From Aliikangiella sp965214955 (GTDB taxonomy: Bacteria; Pseudomonadota; Gammaproteobacteria; Enterobacterales; Kangiellaceae), in NCBI GenBank assembly GCA_965214955.1, contig CBDCCU010000003.1:1-64000 (forward strand): a DNA stretch of 64,000 bases, written 5' to 3'. Under the pieces are notes generated by a model. That model was not told where the DNA came from and did no database searches. It was given only the letters and a program-made list of their open reading frames with translations. The translations under genes and the position numbers were made by a program. Positions 1-6,877 of this stretch are shown in pieces; the stretch's first letter is position 1; each line of letters begins with the position of its first letter.

Positions 1-258
1 GCGCTAGAAGAGCCAACTAGCCTGAATACCATGGATATTTTACCCGAACTTTATAAGGCAAAGGTTGCGGCGATAAAAATAGAAGGGCGGCAAAGAAGTC
101 CTGCCTATATTGCCCAAGTAGCTAAACATTGGCGGCAAGCGATTAATGAAGTAGTAATTAACCAACAAAAAGTTAACCCTAATCATATAGAAAAGCTTGC
201 ACAATTTGCAGAAGGCGCTCAAACCACTATAGGCGCTTATGAGCGTTCTTGGCAATAA
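1..258 (+). CDS. ubiU: UbiU-type U32 peptidase-like protein, C-terminal part (5' end outside window)
   Basis: The reading frame is open from base 1, so this is the end of a longer gene rather than a gene starting at the ATG at 31. The visible part has the U32 family signature near its start (EEPTSLNT, then KIEGRQRSPAY). In E. coli, UbiU pairs with UbiV in an iron-sulfur heterodimer that hydroxylates the ubiquinone precursor without oxygen. ubiV follows 21 bases downstream in the same direction, the usual ubiU-ubiV operon order. The four Fe-S cysteines of UbiU lie upstream of the window and cannot be checked. Confidence 0.85.
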   Translation, partial: ALEEPTSLNTMDILPELYKAKVAAIKIEGRQRSPAYIAQVAKHWRQAINEVVINQQKVNPNHIEKLAQFAEGAQTTIGAYERSWQ

Positions 259-279
259 TTAATAACTCAGTAAATAAAC

Positions 280-1152
280 ATGAAACTTTCTTTAGCCGCT
301 AGCCCTTATTTTTGGACAAAAGATCAATATTTCAGCTTTTATCAAGCTGTCGCTAACTCACCAGTTGACACAATTTATTTAGGTGAAACAGTTTGTTCAA
401 AGCGAAGAGAAATGAATTTAGAAAACTGGTTAGAAATTGCCAGCATTTTAACTGCACAAAACAAGCAGGTTATATTGTCTACTATGACATTAATTGAAGC
501 TGCTTCTGAATTTAAAGCAATGAATAAAATTTGCTCACAAACCGATCTTCTGGTTGAAGCAAATGATATGGCAGCCATTTATCTACTCAGTGAAAACGAG
601 CTTCCTTTTGTAGTGGGTACTGCAATTAACTTATATAACGCAACAAGTTTTAAGCGTTTAGCCAAGCTTGGTATGAAACGATGGATAGTTCCTGTTGAGC
701 TTGGTAAAGAGGATATTTTGCCATTATTAAAATTAGCTAAAGAGCAAAATGTAGAAGTTGAGTATCAAGCTTTTGGCAGAATGCCGCTAGCTTATTCGGC
801 AAGGTGCTTTACCGCCAGACACCACCAATTACCCAAAGATGACTGCCAATTAAAATGCCTTAATTATGAAGATGGCATATTAGTAAAAACTCAAGAGGGT
901 GACAGTTTTGCACAAATTAATGGCATTCAAACCCAATCGGCAAAAGTTTCTAATTTGTATAATCAGCTCACAGAAATGCAAGAAATAGGGATTGATTATG
1001 CGCGAATTGTCCCCGTTAAAATAAACGATACTTTAAAAGTGATTGAACAATTTAAACAGCCCGCTCCTCAATTATTTGATAATCTTAATGGCAACTACGA
1101 ATTTTGCAATGGCTACTGGTTTCAAATTGAAGGAATGAAACTGGTTAGTTAA
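280..1152 (+). CDS. ubiV: UbiV, O2-independent ubiquinone hydroxylation protein
   Basis: A 290-residue U32-family protein, close to E. coli UbiV (about 292). Cys39, Cys176, Cys189 and Cys193 match the spacing of the four [4Fe-4S] ligands known in E. coli UbiV (39, 180, 193, 197). The cluster should therefore be intact. UbiV acts with UbiU and UbiT in oxygen-independent ubiquinone synthesis in the cytoplasm. It lies 21 bases after ubiU, so the two are almost certainly cotranscribed. The third partner, ubiT, is 46 kb away in this window at 47753. The ubiUV promoter is not visible. Confidence 0.92.
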   Translation: MKLSLAASPYFWTKDQYFSFYQAVANSPVDTIYLGETVCSKRREMNLENWLEIASILTAQNKQVILSTMTLIEAASEFKAMNKICSQTDLLVEANDMAAIYLLSENELPFVVGTAINLYNATSFKRLAKLGMKRWIVPVELGKEDILPLLKLAKEQNVEVEYQAFGRMPLAYSARCFTARHHQLPKDDCQLKCLNYEDGILVKTQEGDSFAQINGIQTQSAKVSNLYNQLTEMQEIGIDYARIVPVKINDTLKVIEQFKQPAPQLFDNLNGNYEFCNGYWFQIEGMKLVS

Positions 1153-1220
1153 AAATTTAACAAATTGATTGGCTAGTGTGACTTTGTAATTTGCAGATTT
1201 CACGTCTGCTAAAACATCAC

Positions 1221-1859
1221 CTAAAGACTAACAGACTGACCACTTTTCATATCTTTAACTACTGATACGAGTTCTTTTCCACCACCGGTATAAATCAATT
1301 CGCCAAGTGCTAGTAATGTTTTTTGATCAAGTTTTTCAATAGATTTAATTAATCTTAATAGATCTGCGTTGTCTATAGACTTGTTTTCATCACCTCGGTT
1401 AGGAGAGATGGAAGCTGCGAACTTGAGTGCAACTGCTGCTTCAATTGTCGGGATCTTTACCGTGTATTTACCTTCTCGAAAAGTAGTAGAGTATTGTTTA
1501 ACAACTTCTCGAAATAATGGAAATGTATCTTTAATAAGATCAATTCTTTCTGGATCTACAACATTTTTCTTAGTGTCATAGGTCACATGATAAATATGAT
1601 CTGTCTCTTTAAATTGTTGATAGAATTTATTGATGGTTTTGGACGCTTGTGAAAAATCAGCATTACCAATAATAAAGTCAACATCAACTGTTGCCCTAGC
1701 AATCCCAGTATAAAAAGAGAGCATATGGCCACCAATCAGTACATAAGATAATTTCTGATCTTCAAATAACGCGGCAGCTTCTAACGGATTAATAGCATCT
1801 TCTATTTGCTGACTTGAAATCTCAAATGATTTTTGCAGGCTTTCTATTTTGTTTTTCAT
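1221..1859 (-). CDS. Nucleotidyltransferase-fold protein, possible toxin of a TA pair
   Basis: A 212-residue protein with a polymerase-beta-like nucleotidyltransferase signature. It has GG near residue 43, then TVDVDF giving the two acidic metal ligands (D-V-D), and a later helical part with KSIDNADLL typical of AbiEii/MNT-like proteins. Its ATG overlaps the stop of the upstream MazE-like gene by four bases (ATGA), so the two are translationally coupled. The arrangement (small DNA-binding protein first, nucleotidyltransferase second) fits a toxin-antitoxin or phage-defence pair. AbiE antitoxins are normally winged-helix proteins rather than MazE-like, so the pairing is unusual. The biochemical target is unknown. 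Confidence 0.7.
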   Translation of the reverse strand: MKNKIESLQKSFEISSQQIEDAINPLEAAALFEDQKLSYVLIGGHMLSFYTGIARATVDVDFIIGNADFSQASKTINKFYQQFKETDHIYHVTYDTKKNVVDPERIDLIKDTFPLFREVVKQYSTTFREGKYTVKIPTIEAAVALKFAASISPNRGDENKSIDNADLLRLIKSIEKLDQKTLLALGELIYTGGGKELVSVVKDMKSGQSVSL

Positions 1860-2305
1860 AATGCGATATACGTAATATTTTCAACACCAACTTGACGAAT
1901 ATCACTAAGAGAATTTTTTGCTTCATTAATAGCTGCCTGGATAATTTTTCTGGCAGCTTCCTTGGCATCAGCCAGAGTCGCAAATGAATTAGGAGTATCT
2001 TTGTTTACTTCGCGAATAATAGGCTTGCAAGGATTAATGCTAATTAACTGATAATGGATGTCAGATTCAGAATAAGGATCCTTAACTGTTCTAACTGGTT
2101 GAGAAGCTTCCATCATTCCTGTAATAGCATCCTGTGCTACTGAATCGACATATTCTTTAGAATAACTGTTTTTTAAGATTTCCAAGCCCTTGTCGGTGAT
2201 CTTAAGTTCTAGCTTATCGCCAGGCGCTGCATTCAAATGCTCAAGCATAGGTGTGGTAACCCTTAGCCCATTACTATTTCCCCATTTTCCTATTTTTGCT
2301 CTCAT
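1856..2305 (-). CDS. MazE/SpoVT-AbrB-type antitoxin-like protein with extra C-terminal domain
   Basis: The start at 2305 is chosen because residues 1-45 then form a complete SpoVT-AbrB (MazE) swapped-hairpin domain, with MRAKIGKWGNSNGLRV and a later GDKLELKI. An AGAGG lies about 12 bases upstream. An ATG-like start further upstream would add 15 unrelated residues. The product is 149 residues. The C-terminal 100 residues, after a SESDI stretch, contain a helix with DAKEAARKIIQAAINEA and match no family I know. MazE-like domains bind DNA and autoregulate; the C-terminal part may hold the partner nucleotidyltransferase encoded by the overlapping next gene. Confidence 0.7.
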   Translation of the reverse strand: MRAKIGKWGNSNGLRVTTPMLEHLNAAPGDKLELKITDKGLEILKNSYSKEYVDSVAQDAITGMMEASQPVRTVKDPYSESDIHYQLISINPCKPIIREVNKDTPNSFATLADAKEAARKIIQAAINEAKNSLSDIRQVGVENITYIAL

Positions 2306-2468
2306 TGATCTAAATACCTCTAAATAAACATATATACAATGTATATCCACTAAGTCAAGTAGTCAATTAGAAATCCACTTTAATAACTGATTTTATCTAC
2401 TGATACCAATGATTGATTTTAGGTAATTTCAAAACATTTCCATAGGGGGGATATTTCATCACCCTTAT

Positions 2469-2496
2469 ATTTAACATAATCTATAATGTCCCGCGA
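2469..2496. other. attL: left prophage junction, dif-like Xer site
   Basis: On the + strand: ATTTAACATAA (2469-2479), centre TCTATA (2480-2485), then ATGTCCCGCGA (2486-2496). The first 11 bases are the exact reverse complement of the canonical gammaproteobacterial XerD arm TTATGTTAAAT. The XerC half is degenerate. The chromosome therefore lies to the left and phage DNA to the right. The core AACATAATCTATA recurs at 14773-14785. Confidence 0.85.
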
Positions 2497-2869
2497 TTGC
2501 CCCAATAATCTTTTGTTGAGTAGGGGTCATTTTACCTTTTTTTGCCGCTTCGAAAGCCTCTTTAACTTCTTGTTTTTTAAGGTCTTTTATGAGATTTGCG
2601 GTTTCTTCCATCATCTCGGCTAGCTCAATATCGTCTTTGTTATCTGCCCGCTCTTTACGCAATTTTGCAATCAGTTGAAGGGGCTCTATTTCTGCAAGTT
2701 TTGCCGCCTTAAAAGCCTTTACTGCGTTAAAACGACTTCTATTATTACGATAGTTTGAGATGCATGAGCGGGGAGAGTCCATAAGTTTAGCTAATTCATA
2801 ATCAGAGCTTATGCACTTAATAGACTTTATTAGGTCTAGAGCCTCATTTGTAGCCGTCATTTCTTTCAT
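2471..2869 (-). CDS. DUF3693-like phage regulator candidate; stop codon created by integration
   Basis: The start at 2869 is preferred: AAAGG lies about 10 bases upstream and the earlier GTG at 2950 would add 27 residues that look non-coding. The 132-residue product has a helix-turn-helix-like N-terminus (SDYELAKLMDSPRSCISNY, residues 21-39) and a charged helical remainder. It resembles the DUF3693 'phage related protein' family, from memory. It is transcribed away from the rest of the prophage, like a repressor. Its TAA (2471-2473) overlaps the att core. In the circular phage the frame would run on through phage right-end DNA for 19 residues (SIGNYDENV...) to a TAA complementary to 14714-14716. 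Confidence 0.65.
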   Translation of the reverse strand: MKEMTATNEALDLIKSIKCISSDYELAKLMDSPRSCISNYRNNRSRFNAVKAFKAAKLAEIEPLQLIAKLRKERADNKDDIELAEMMEETANLIKDLKKQEVKEAFEAAKKGKMTPTQQKIIGAIAGHYRLC

Positions 2870-2892
2870 ATTATTCAACCTTTTCTTTAGTC

Positions 2893-2947
2893 TGCAAGCT
2901 AATAATATACTAAAAAATTCAAGCCTTGCAACGTGCAAGCGGTTGCA
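2893..2947. promoter_or_regulatory. Cluster of TTGCA/TGCAA half-sites upstream of the leftward prophage gene
   Basis: Four TGCAA/TTGCA half-sites lie in 55 bases: 2893-2897, 2926-2930, 2934-2938 and 2943-2947. The middle two form the palindrome TTGCA-ACG-TGCAA. They sit just upstream of the chosen start (2869) of the DUF3693-like gene and before the rightward early genes, where a phage operator is expected. Protein binding is inferred. Confidence 0.45.
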
Positions 2948-3031
2948 CACCGTTTATATCGCTTGTACTATCCGAGCTTAGCCGCTTTCAACCTAAGTCT
3001 GCACACTCAAGTCAAAAGCGGTGAACCTTCG

Positions 3032-3073
3032 TTCAGGTTCTAGCCCGGATAGCGTCCGGGCATCTTACCTGAA
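3032..3073. other. Bulged hairpin with repeated ACCTGAA motifs
   Basis: TTCAGGT (3032-3038) pairs with ACCTGAA (3067-3073), and inside it CCCGGA (3044-3049) pairs with TCCGGG (3055-3060). A further ACCTGAA is at 3076-3082. An overlapping alternative stem, GAACCT/AGGTTC, uses 3023-3040. It lies in the only sizeable non-coding stretch at the left end of the prophage (2951-3104). It could be a single-strand replication origin of a rolling-circle replicon, an operator, or both. Confidence 0.45.
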
Positions 3074-3104
3074 TGACCTGAAAATTAGCTGAACGAGATG
3101 GGTT

Positions 3105-3341
3105 ATGAGCGATTTATACAAAGCACCACAAATTGTTGTTTTCTTGGTGATATTTTTAGCCGCAACCAATACGGTTTTTATTGCGAACTTAATGATCACC
3201 AAAAGCTCTGCTTGCCACCGGGCCACCAACAAAAAAATTGATATGCCAAGTAAGCAAAGTTCGGACGACCTCAATGCTTTGCTCGTCAAGTTTCTTGCTT
3301 ACACAAAAAAAAGCAGTCTTTTGGATGAGGTGCATAGATGA
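3105..3341 (+). CDS. Small early prophage membrane protein
   Basis: A 78-residue protein with one hydrophobic segment near residues 9-31 (IVVFLVIFLAATNTVFIANL), followed by a charged tail. No family is recognised. It is the first rightward gene after the putative operator region, and its TGA overlaps the ATG of the next frame (3338) in ATGA fashion. The ribosome site is weak (GAG, eight bases upstream). Such single-TM proteins are common in corticovirus-like genomes. Confidence 0.5.
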   Translation: MSDLYKAPQIVVFLVIFLAATNTVFIANLMITKSSACHRATNKKIDMPSKQSSDDLNALLVKFLAYTKKSSLLDEVHR

Positions 3342-3562
3342 TGAGTGAAGATGGCAATATTCACGACAATTCAGAATTAATAAAGTTCGGAATTGTCGCG
3401 CTACTAACGTATGGAACTTTAAAGCTATCCGCTTCTTTGGTTAAAAACAGACAGCATTGCTCCTGCCAGCACAGCAAACGAATGAGTGAGAATGCTAATA
3501 CCTGTGGCCGTTTGCTTGTCAGCGATAAGCAAACCAGCAAACCCCAGAATTGCGATAGTTAA
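3338..3562 (+). CDS. Possible small prophage protein, 3' half overlapped by an antisense gene
   Basis: A 74-residue frame whose ATG overlaps the stop of the preceding gene. Residues 14-37 (LIKFGIVALLTYGTLKLSASL) could span a membrane. The last 138 bases lie antisense to the better-supported gene at 3425-3751, so the C-terminal half is doubtful; it is Cys- and Ser-rich without a clear motif. The start overlap argues for translation. The large convergent overlap argues for caution. No function can be assigned. Confidence 0.35.
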   Translation: MMSEDGNIHDNSELIKFGIVALLTYGTLKLSASLVKNRQHCSCQHSKRMSENANTCGRLLVSDKQTSKPQNCDS

Positions 3563-3751
3563 TATGGTGGTAAATGTGACTCTAAACCAATACATCATTT
3601 TCCATTTTGTTAGAGCTTGGTTCGAGCCGTCGATCATCAAGCTTTGCAAAAAAGGCAGGACAGGTTTAACTGTTTTAATAAATTTATCAACGTCCTCTAA
3701 AGACAGTTCGTCATCATCAGGGGTGTTTCCCTTTATTTTTTCATCAGTCAT
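3425..3751 (-). CDS. Two-TM prophage membrane protein of unknown function
   Basis: The start at 3751 (MTDEKIKGN) is chosen for its GGAG six bases upstream; the longer frame to 3823 lacks this. The 108-residue protein has an acidic N-terminus (residues 8-22), a short helix, and two hydrophobic segments in the C-terminal half (about 60-80 and 86-102). It is the only leftward gene inside the otherwise rightward prophage block. It is divergent from the gene at 3851, with a near-perfect inverted repeat in between. A role in superinfection exclusion or other lysogenic conversion is possible from the isolated orientation, but this is guesswork. Confidence 0.6.
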   Translation of the reverse strand: MTDEKIKGNTPDDDELSLEDVDKFIKTVKPVLPFLQSLMIDGSNQALTKWKMMYWFRVTFTTILTIAILGFAGLLIADKQTATGISILTHSFAVLAGAMLSVFNQRSG

Positions 3752-3811
3752 GCGGACTCCGTTATTGATTATTGTCAGTTGTAGGAAGCTTTCAATATTA
3801 ACGGAGTCTGC
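3752..3811. promoter_or_regulatory. Inverted repeat between divergent prophage genes
   Basis: GCGGACTCCGTTA (3752-3764) and TAACGGAGTCTGC (3799-3811) are inverted copies matching at 12 of 13 bases, separated by 34 bases. The left arm starts at the base before the leftward gene's start codon and contains its GGAG. The site may be a shared operator or an RNA hairpin hiding that ribosome site. Confidence 0.5.
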
Positions 3812-3850
3812 ATTCTTATACAAAAAGCAATCTGAACGAGGTGAAAAAGA

Positions 3851-4078
3851 GTGAGTGATAGTGATCTAGAAATAAGCATTGAAGAGATTTGCGAAATGGC
3901 TAATGTATGCCAAGAGATTGGAATGATTGCTGAGTGCAACTACCGTTACCAAGCAAGCATTGCGTATCGAATTAAGGGAACTGGAAAGGCTCTTGTTGAA
4001 TTAACCGTCAAAGAGCTGCTCGATATTCATCGTGAATACGGCGAATTATTTAACAGATACGTCAAGGATATTGAGTAA
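3851..4078 (+). CDS. Small acidic prophage protein of unknown function
   Basis: A 75-residue acidic, predicted all-helical protein starting at GTG, with a good AACGAGG 9-15 bases upstream. The sequence has EISIEEICEMANVCQEIG near the start and a KELLDIHREYGELF helix near the end. No family is recognised. Its stop overlaps the ATG of the next gene (TAATG), so it heads a tightly packed early operon running through the replication initiator. It is presumably an early regulatory or replication accessory protein, by position only. Confidence 0.55.
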   Translation: MSDSDLEISIEEICEMANVCQEIGMIAECNYRYQASIAYRIKGTGKALVELTVKELLDIHREYGELFNRYVKDIE

Positions 4079-4410
4079 TGGACAACAACCATAAAAAAGT
4101 CGCCGATGAGCTAATTATATGTTTTACAACGACAAAAAGAGCTAGGTCGAGCGCCTTCTTTGATGATTATCAAAGAAGAGCAGATAGGCCTGTTAAGGCT
4201 ATTAGGTTAACTAGTCGTCACAGTTGGCGTTATACGGGGTTTTCTACGGCCGCTGTTGCGCTCTCAAATTCAAAAATAATTAAAGGCGTTGAGACTTATG
4301 GTGGCATAGTCCATGGCGATTATATTGTTGAACTAGACAACGGCTATTATCAGCATTTGACCGAGCAAGAGTTTTCAGAATTATATATTACCAATGGCGG
4401 TAGTGAATAA
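4078..4410 (+). CDS. Early prophage protein of unknown function
   Basis: A 110-residue basic protein, start overlapping the previous stop and stop overlapping the next ATG. The C-terminal half (VETYGGIVHGDYIVELDNGYYQ) looks like a small beta-sheet domain. The first 12 residues (MDNNHKKVADEL) are closely similar to those of the next gene (MNNNTKKIAAEL), and the DNA of the first 36 bases is also similar. This suggests a local duplication of the gene start. No function is proposed. Confidence 0.55.
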   Translation: MDNNHKKVADELIICFTTTKRARSSAFFDDYQRRADRPVKAIRLTSRHSWRYTGFSTAAVALSNSKIIKGVETYGGIVHGDYIVELDNGYYQHLTEQEFSELYITNGGSE

Positions 4411-4682
4411 TGAATAACAACACCAAAAAAATCGCCGCTGAGCTACCAAAGCAGATTGCGATCACTTTGAAGGCTACCAGAGAAAGAAAATATATTACTC
4501 AGGGACGTGTCGCACGGTATTTATCAATGTCACAACCAAATCTTTCAAGGGCTGAAAATGGCACTCAAAATTTTTCATTTGAGCAATTCTACCTCTATTG
4601 CGAAGTAATAAATATTGACCCTGAATACATTATGCGCATTGCGCGACTGAAGGCATGCGATATTGTTATACCTGGTATATGA
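4410..4682 (+). CDS. XRE-family helix-turn-helix regulator
   Basis: A 90-residue protein with a Cro/CI-type helix-turn-helix at about residues 17-70. The core ITQGRVARYLSMSQPNLSRAENG has the expected Q-x3-A-x2-L and S-x2-S-x2-E-x-G pattern. This family binds operator DNA. It lies in the early operon just before the replication initiator, so it could act as a Cro-like or copy-control regulator. Its start resembles that of the gene before it. Its TGA overlaps the ATG of a very short downstream gene. Confidence 0.75.
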   Translation: MNNNTKKIAAELPKQIAITLKATRERKYITQGRVARYLSMSQPNLSRAENGTQNFSFEQFYLYCEVINIDPEYIMRIARLKACDIVIPGI

Positions 4683-4795
4683 ATATGGAATATCTCTTAG
4701 CCTACATCGGTATTGTTATTTTTCTTTTTATCATCGTTTTTTATTTGTTTGCTTTTGATAAAGCGCTGGACTCGTACGGTGATGAGTATGAGTGA
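4679..4795 (+). CDS. 38-residue single-TM prophage protein
   Basis: The ATG at 4679 overlaps the preceding stop (ATGA). The 38-residue product is almost entirely one hydrophobic helix (residues 5-26, LLAYIGIVIFLFIIVFYLFA), followed by an acidic tail ending DEYE. The next gene starts inside its last codons. The overlaps on both sides and the clean membrane segment support it as real. Function unknown. Confidence 0.55.
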   Translation: MNMEYLLAYIGIVIFLFIIVFYLFAFDKALDSYGDEYE

Positions 4796-4964
4796 CAATT
4801 TAAGAATGAGCGAATTGCTCGATATGGAGCGAGTGCTAGTTAATGAAATTTTAGTTAGCCAGCTTAGTGAGCTTGACTGCCAAGAGCACATTTTTGGCCT
4901 TGGTTGTGTGCGTTATGAAATGTACAAGCTCAAGCTTCAAAGAAAGCGAGCGAGTAACCCATGA
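4788..4964 (+). CDS. Small prophage protein preceding Rep
   Basis: A 58-residue protein starting at ATG 4788 (MSDNLRMSELL), with GGTGA about eight bases upstream; ATG 4782 is an alternative start. The part of the frame upstream is out-of-frame translation of the TM gene before it. The product is acidic then basic and mostly helical, with no known motif. Its TGA overlaps the ATG of the replication initiator, so its translation is coupled to Rep. It may be a replication accessory or control protein. Confidence 0.5.
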   Translation: MSDNLRMSELLDMERVLVNEILVSQLSELDCQEHIFGLGCVRYEMYKLKLQRKRASNP

Positions 4965-6544
4965 CTTGGCAAACTGCTACTACATGGCAAACGCGTGAAT
5001 GCATGCGATTTGCGGGCAAAACAGTTAACCGATTACCGCAAGTCATGCGGACTGAGATTGCTAAAACCTACCTTGCTAACTACAAAGAAAACTATAAAGC
5101 CGCTAATTTATCATTAGCAAAATTAAATACTCTGATTGATTCAATGAGGCTTGATAACCAACCATTAAGGGATCACTTTGACGAAGATAAATTAAAAGAA
5201 ATTGCAGAACAAAAAGTCTATTTATTTTTATCAATGACGCGCAACTATTCCACAGAAAAAAAAGCAAAATATCTACGCTCACATTTAGAGCACATCGGCA
5301 TTAAAGCCGACCCAAAGCTAACAGATAAAGAGCTAATAGTTCGCTGTGGTGATTGGCAAACATGGCGTCGTTGGTTGCGTAAAACATCAGGCAGAAGTGC
5401 GGAGCATTTAGCTTTGCAATACGGTTTGGTATGCAAGCAAAAAGCAATATATTGCAGTGATTTTGCCGTGGCGAGATACCGAGCCATGAAAGCCAGAAAC
5501 CGCAAACTAATGGAAGAAACGTTGCTAGAAAATGAACAAGGACAAGTTTACTCGTTGCAACAGTTAGCCGATTCAACAACGGCAAACCCTGTCATTAGAA
5601 GAAAAGAACTGATGACAAGAATCAGAGGATTTGAAGAATATGCAAAATTTACTCGAAAAGCTGCGGTTTTCCTTACGGTTACCGCCCCAAGTAAGTATCA
5701 CTCTAGAAGTCACAAATATAATAAAGCAACCCCTAGAGATACACAGTCTTACCTTAATCGAGTATGGGCACGAATTAGAGCAAAACTTGCCAGAGAAAGA
5801 ATTGAAATATTTGGGTTTCGAGTTGGTGAACCACATCACGACGGAACGCCGCACAGTCATTATCTACTCTTTGCAGAAGCCGACAAGCAAAAACGAATTG
5901 TCTCAATCTTTAACCACTATGCACTGCAAGAAGATGGCAATGAGAGAGGAGCAAAAAAAGCAAGGCTCGACGTTAAATTCATCGATAGACGCAAAGGTAG
6001 TGCAGTTTCCTACATCGCGAAATACATCTCAAAAAACATCGACGGTCACGGCGTAGATTCTGATCTATATGGATTTAATGCCGCCAGTTCGGCAGAGAGG
6101 ATTTCCGCCTGGGCATCTGTTTGGGGTATTCGTCAATTTCAGCAAATTGGTGGGCTACCTGTAACAGTGTGGCGAACGCTTAGAGCAATAGAAACAGAGT
6201 TTGATAACCCTCATGCAGAGCGAGCCAGATTAGCCGCCGATAGCGGTGAATGGGATATGTTTTTGCGGTACGGAAAAGGGTTGCAATTGTTTAAACAGTC
6301 ACACTGGGAGGTAATCAACCATGAAACTGGTGAATTAAAAACTTATGCAACCCCGTTAAATCGCTATGACGAATTATGTGATGAAAAAATTATTGGTATC
6401 TACGCCAATTGCGGTGAAATACGGTTGAAAAATATGCACTTTTGGGAGCCGCGAGAGCGGCCTTGGACTCGTGTAAATAACTGTACGGAACTTAATAAAA
6501 ATTTAAATATCGTAGGGCGAGAACCGCCAGATAATTTCCATTAA
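4961..6544 (+). CDS. HUH endonuclease replication initiator (phage P2 GpA / PM2 P12-like)
   Basis: A 527-residue protein with the rolling-circle Rep signature. The metal-binding motif is at residues 298-300 in the context DGTPHSHYLLF, and the catalytic motif is YIAKYISKN, with Tyr351 and Tyr355 four apart as in P2 GpA-type two-tyrosine initiators. Such enzymes nick one strand at the origin and stay covalently bound at the 5' end, starting rolling-circle replication. PM2 P12 belongs to the same superfamily. The middle residue of the HUH triad is Ser where a bulky hydrophobic residue is usual. Its start overlaps the stop of the preceding gene. In relatives the origin often lies within the rep gene; I could not pinpoint it. 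Confidence 0.88.
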   Translation: MTWQTATTWQTRECMRFAGKTVNRLPQVMRTEIAKTYLANYKENYKAANLSLAKLNTLIDSMRLDNQPLRDHFDEDKLKEIAEQKVYLFLSMTRNYSTEKKAKYLRSHLEHIGIKADPKLTDKELIVRCGDWQTWRRWLRKTSGRSAEHLALQYGLVCKQKAIYCSDFAVARYRAMKARNRKLMEETLLENEQGQVYSLQQLADSTTANPVIRRKELMTRIRGFEEYAKFTRKAAVFLTVTAPSKYHSRSHKYNKATPRDTQSYLNRVWARIRAKLARERIEIFGFRVGEPHHDGTPHSHYLLFAEADKQKRIVSIFNHYALQEDGNERGAKKARLDVKFIDRRKGSAVSYIAKYISKNIDGHGVDSDLYGFNAASSAERISAWASVWGIRQFQQIGGLPVTVWRTLRAIETEFDNPHAERARLAADSGEWDMFLRYGKGLQLFKQSHWEVINHETGELKTYATPLNRYDELCDEKIIGIYANCGEIRLKNMHFWEPRERPWTRVNNCTELNKNLNIVGREPPDNFH

Positions 6545-6560
6545 ACAAAACAGGTGAAAT

Positions 6561-6827
6561 ATGAGTAATAAAGAAGAAACCAAACCATTAATAGAACAGT
6601 TTAACGATAAGCTGGGCGAGCTAGAATCAGCAAATCCACTCAATGCCAAACAAAAAGCCGGTGAACTGCTTGCGGTAAGCCAAAAGTTGTTTGAGCAACA
6701 AAGCCAAATTAATGCGGCTTTTTATCAAACGGCGAAAGATGCCTGGGCGCATAGAAACGAAATGGCAGAGCGAATTCAAAGCTTAGAAAAATTACTCACT
6801 GAGACTGGTGTTAAACTAGCACAGTAA
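6561..6827 (+). CDS. Small helical prophage protein after Rep
   Basis: An 88-residue, all-helical, coiled-coil-like protein (repeated L/Q/E pattern, LLAVSQKLFEQQSQI and MAERIQSLEKLL). A good ribosome site (AGGTG) lies seven to eleven bases before the ATG. It sits 16 bases after rep. No family is recognised; a replication accessory or scaffolding role is possible from position. Confidence 0.6.
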   Translation: MSNKEETKPLIEQFNDKLGELESANPLNAKQKAGELLAVSQKLFEQQSQINAAFYQTAKDAWAHRNEMAERIQSLEKLLTETGVKLAQ

Positions 6828-6877
6828 AACCTTTTGCCCGTTGTGAAACGCGCGTTCCCCTAGCTGGAGATATTATT

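Noticed and set aside
31..258. A complete 75-residue gene at the left edge
   Set aside because: The frame is open to base 1 and the upstream residues continue the U32 family motif, so it is the end of ubiU.
3486..3854. A 122-residue rightward frame opposite the leftward membrane gene
   Set aside because: It is antisense to 3425-3751, which has a good ribosome site and membrane segments; the rightward product looks random and serine-rich.
5631..6056. A 141-residue frame inside the Rep gene
   Set aside because: It lies wholly within rep in another frame, has no ribosome site, and the encoded sequence is a shadow of conserved Rep motifs.
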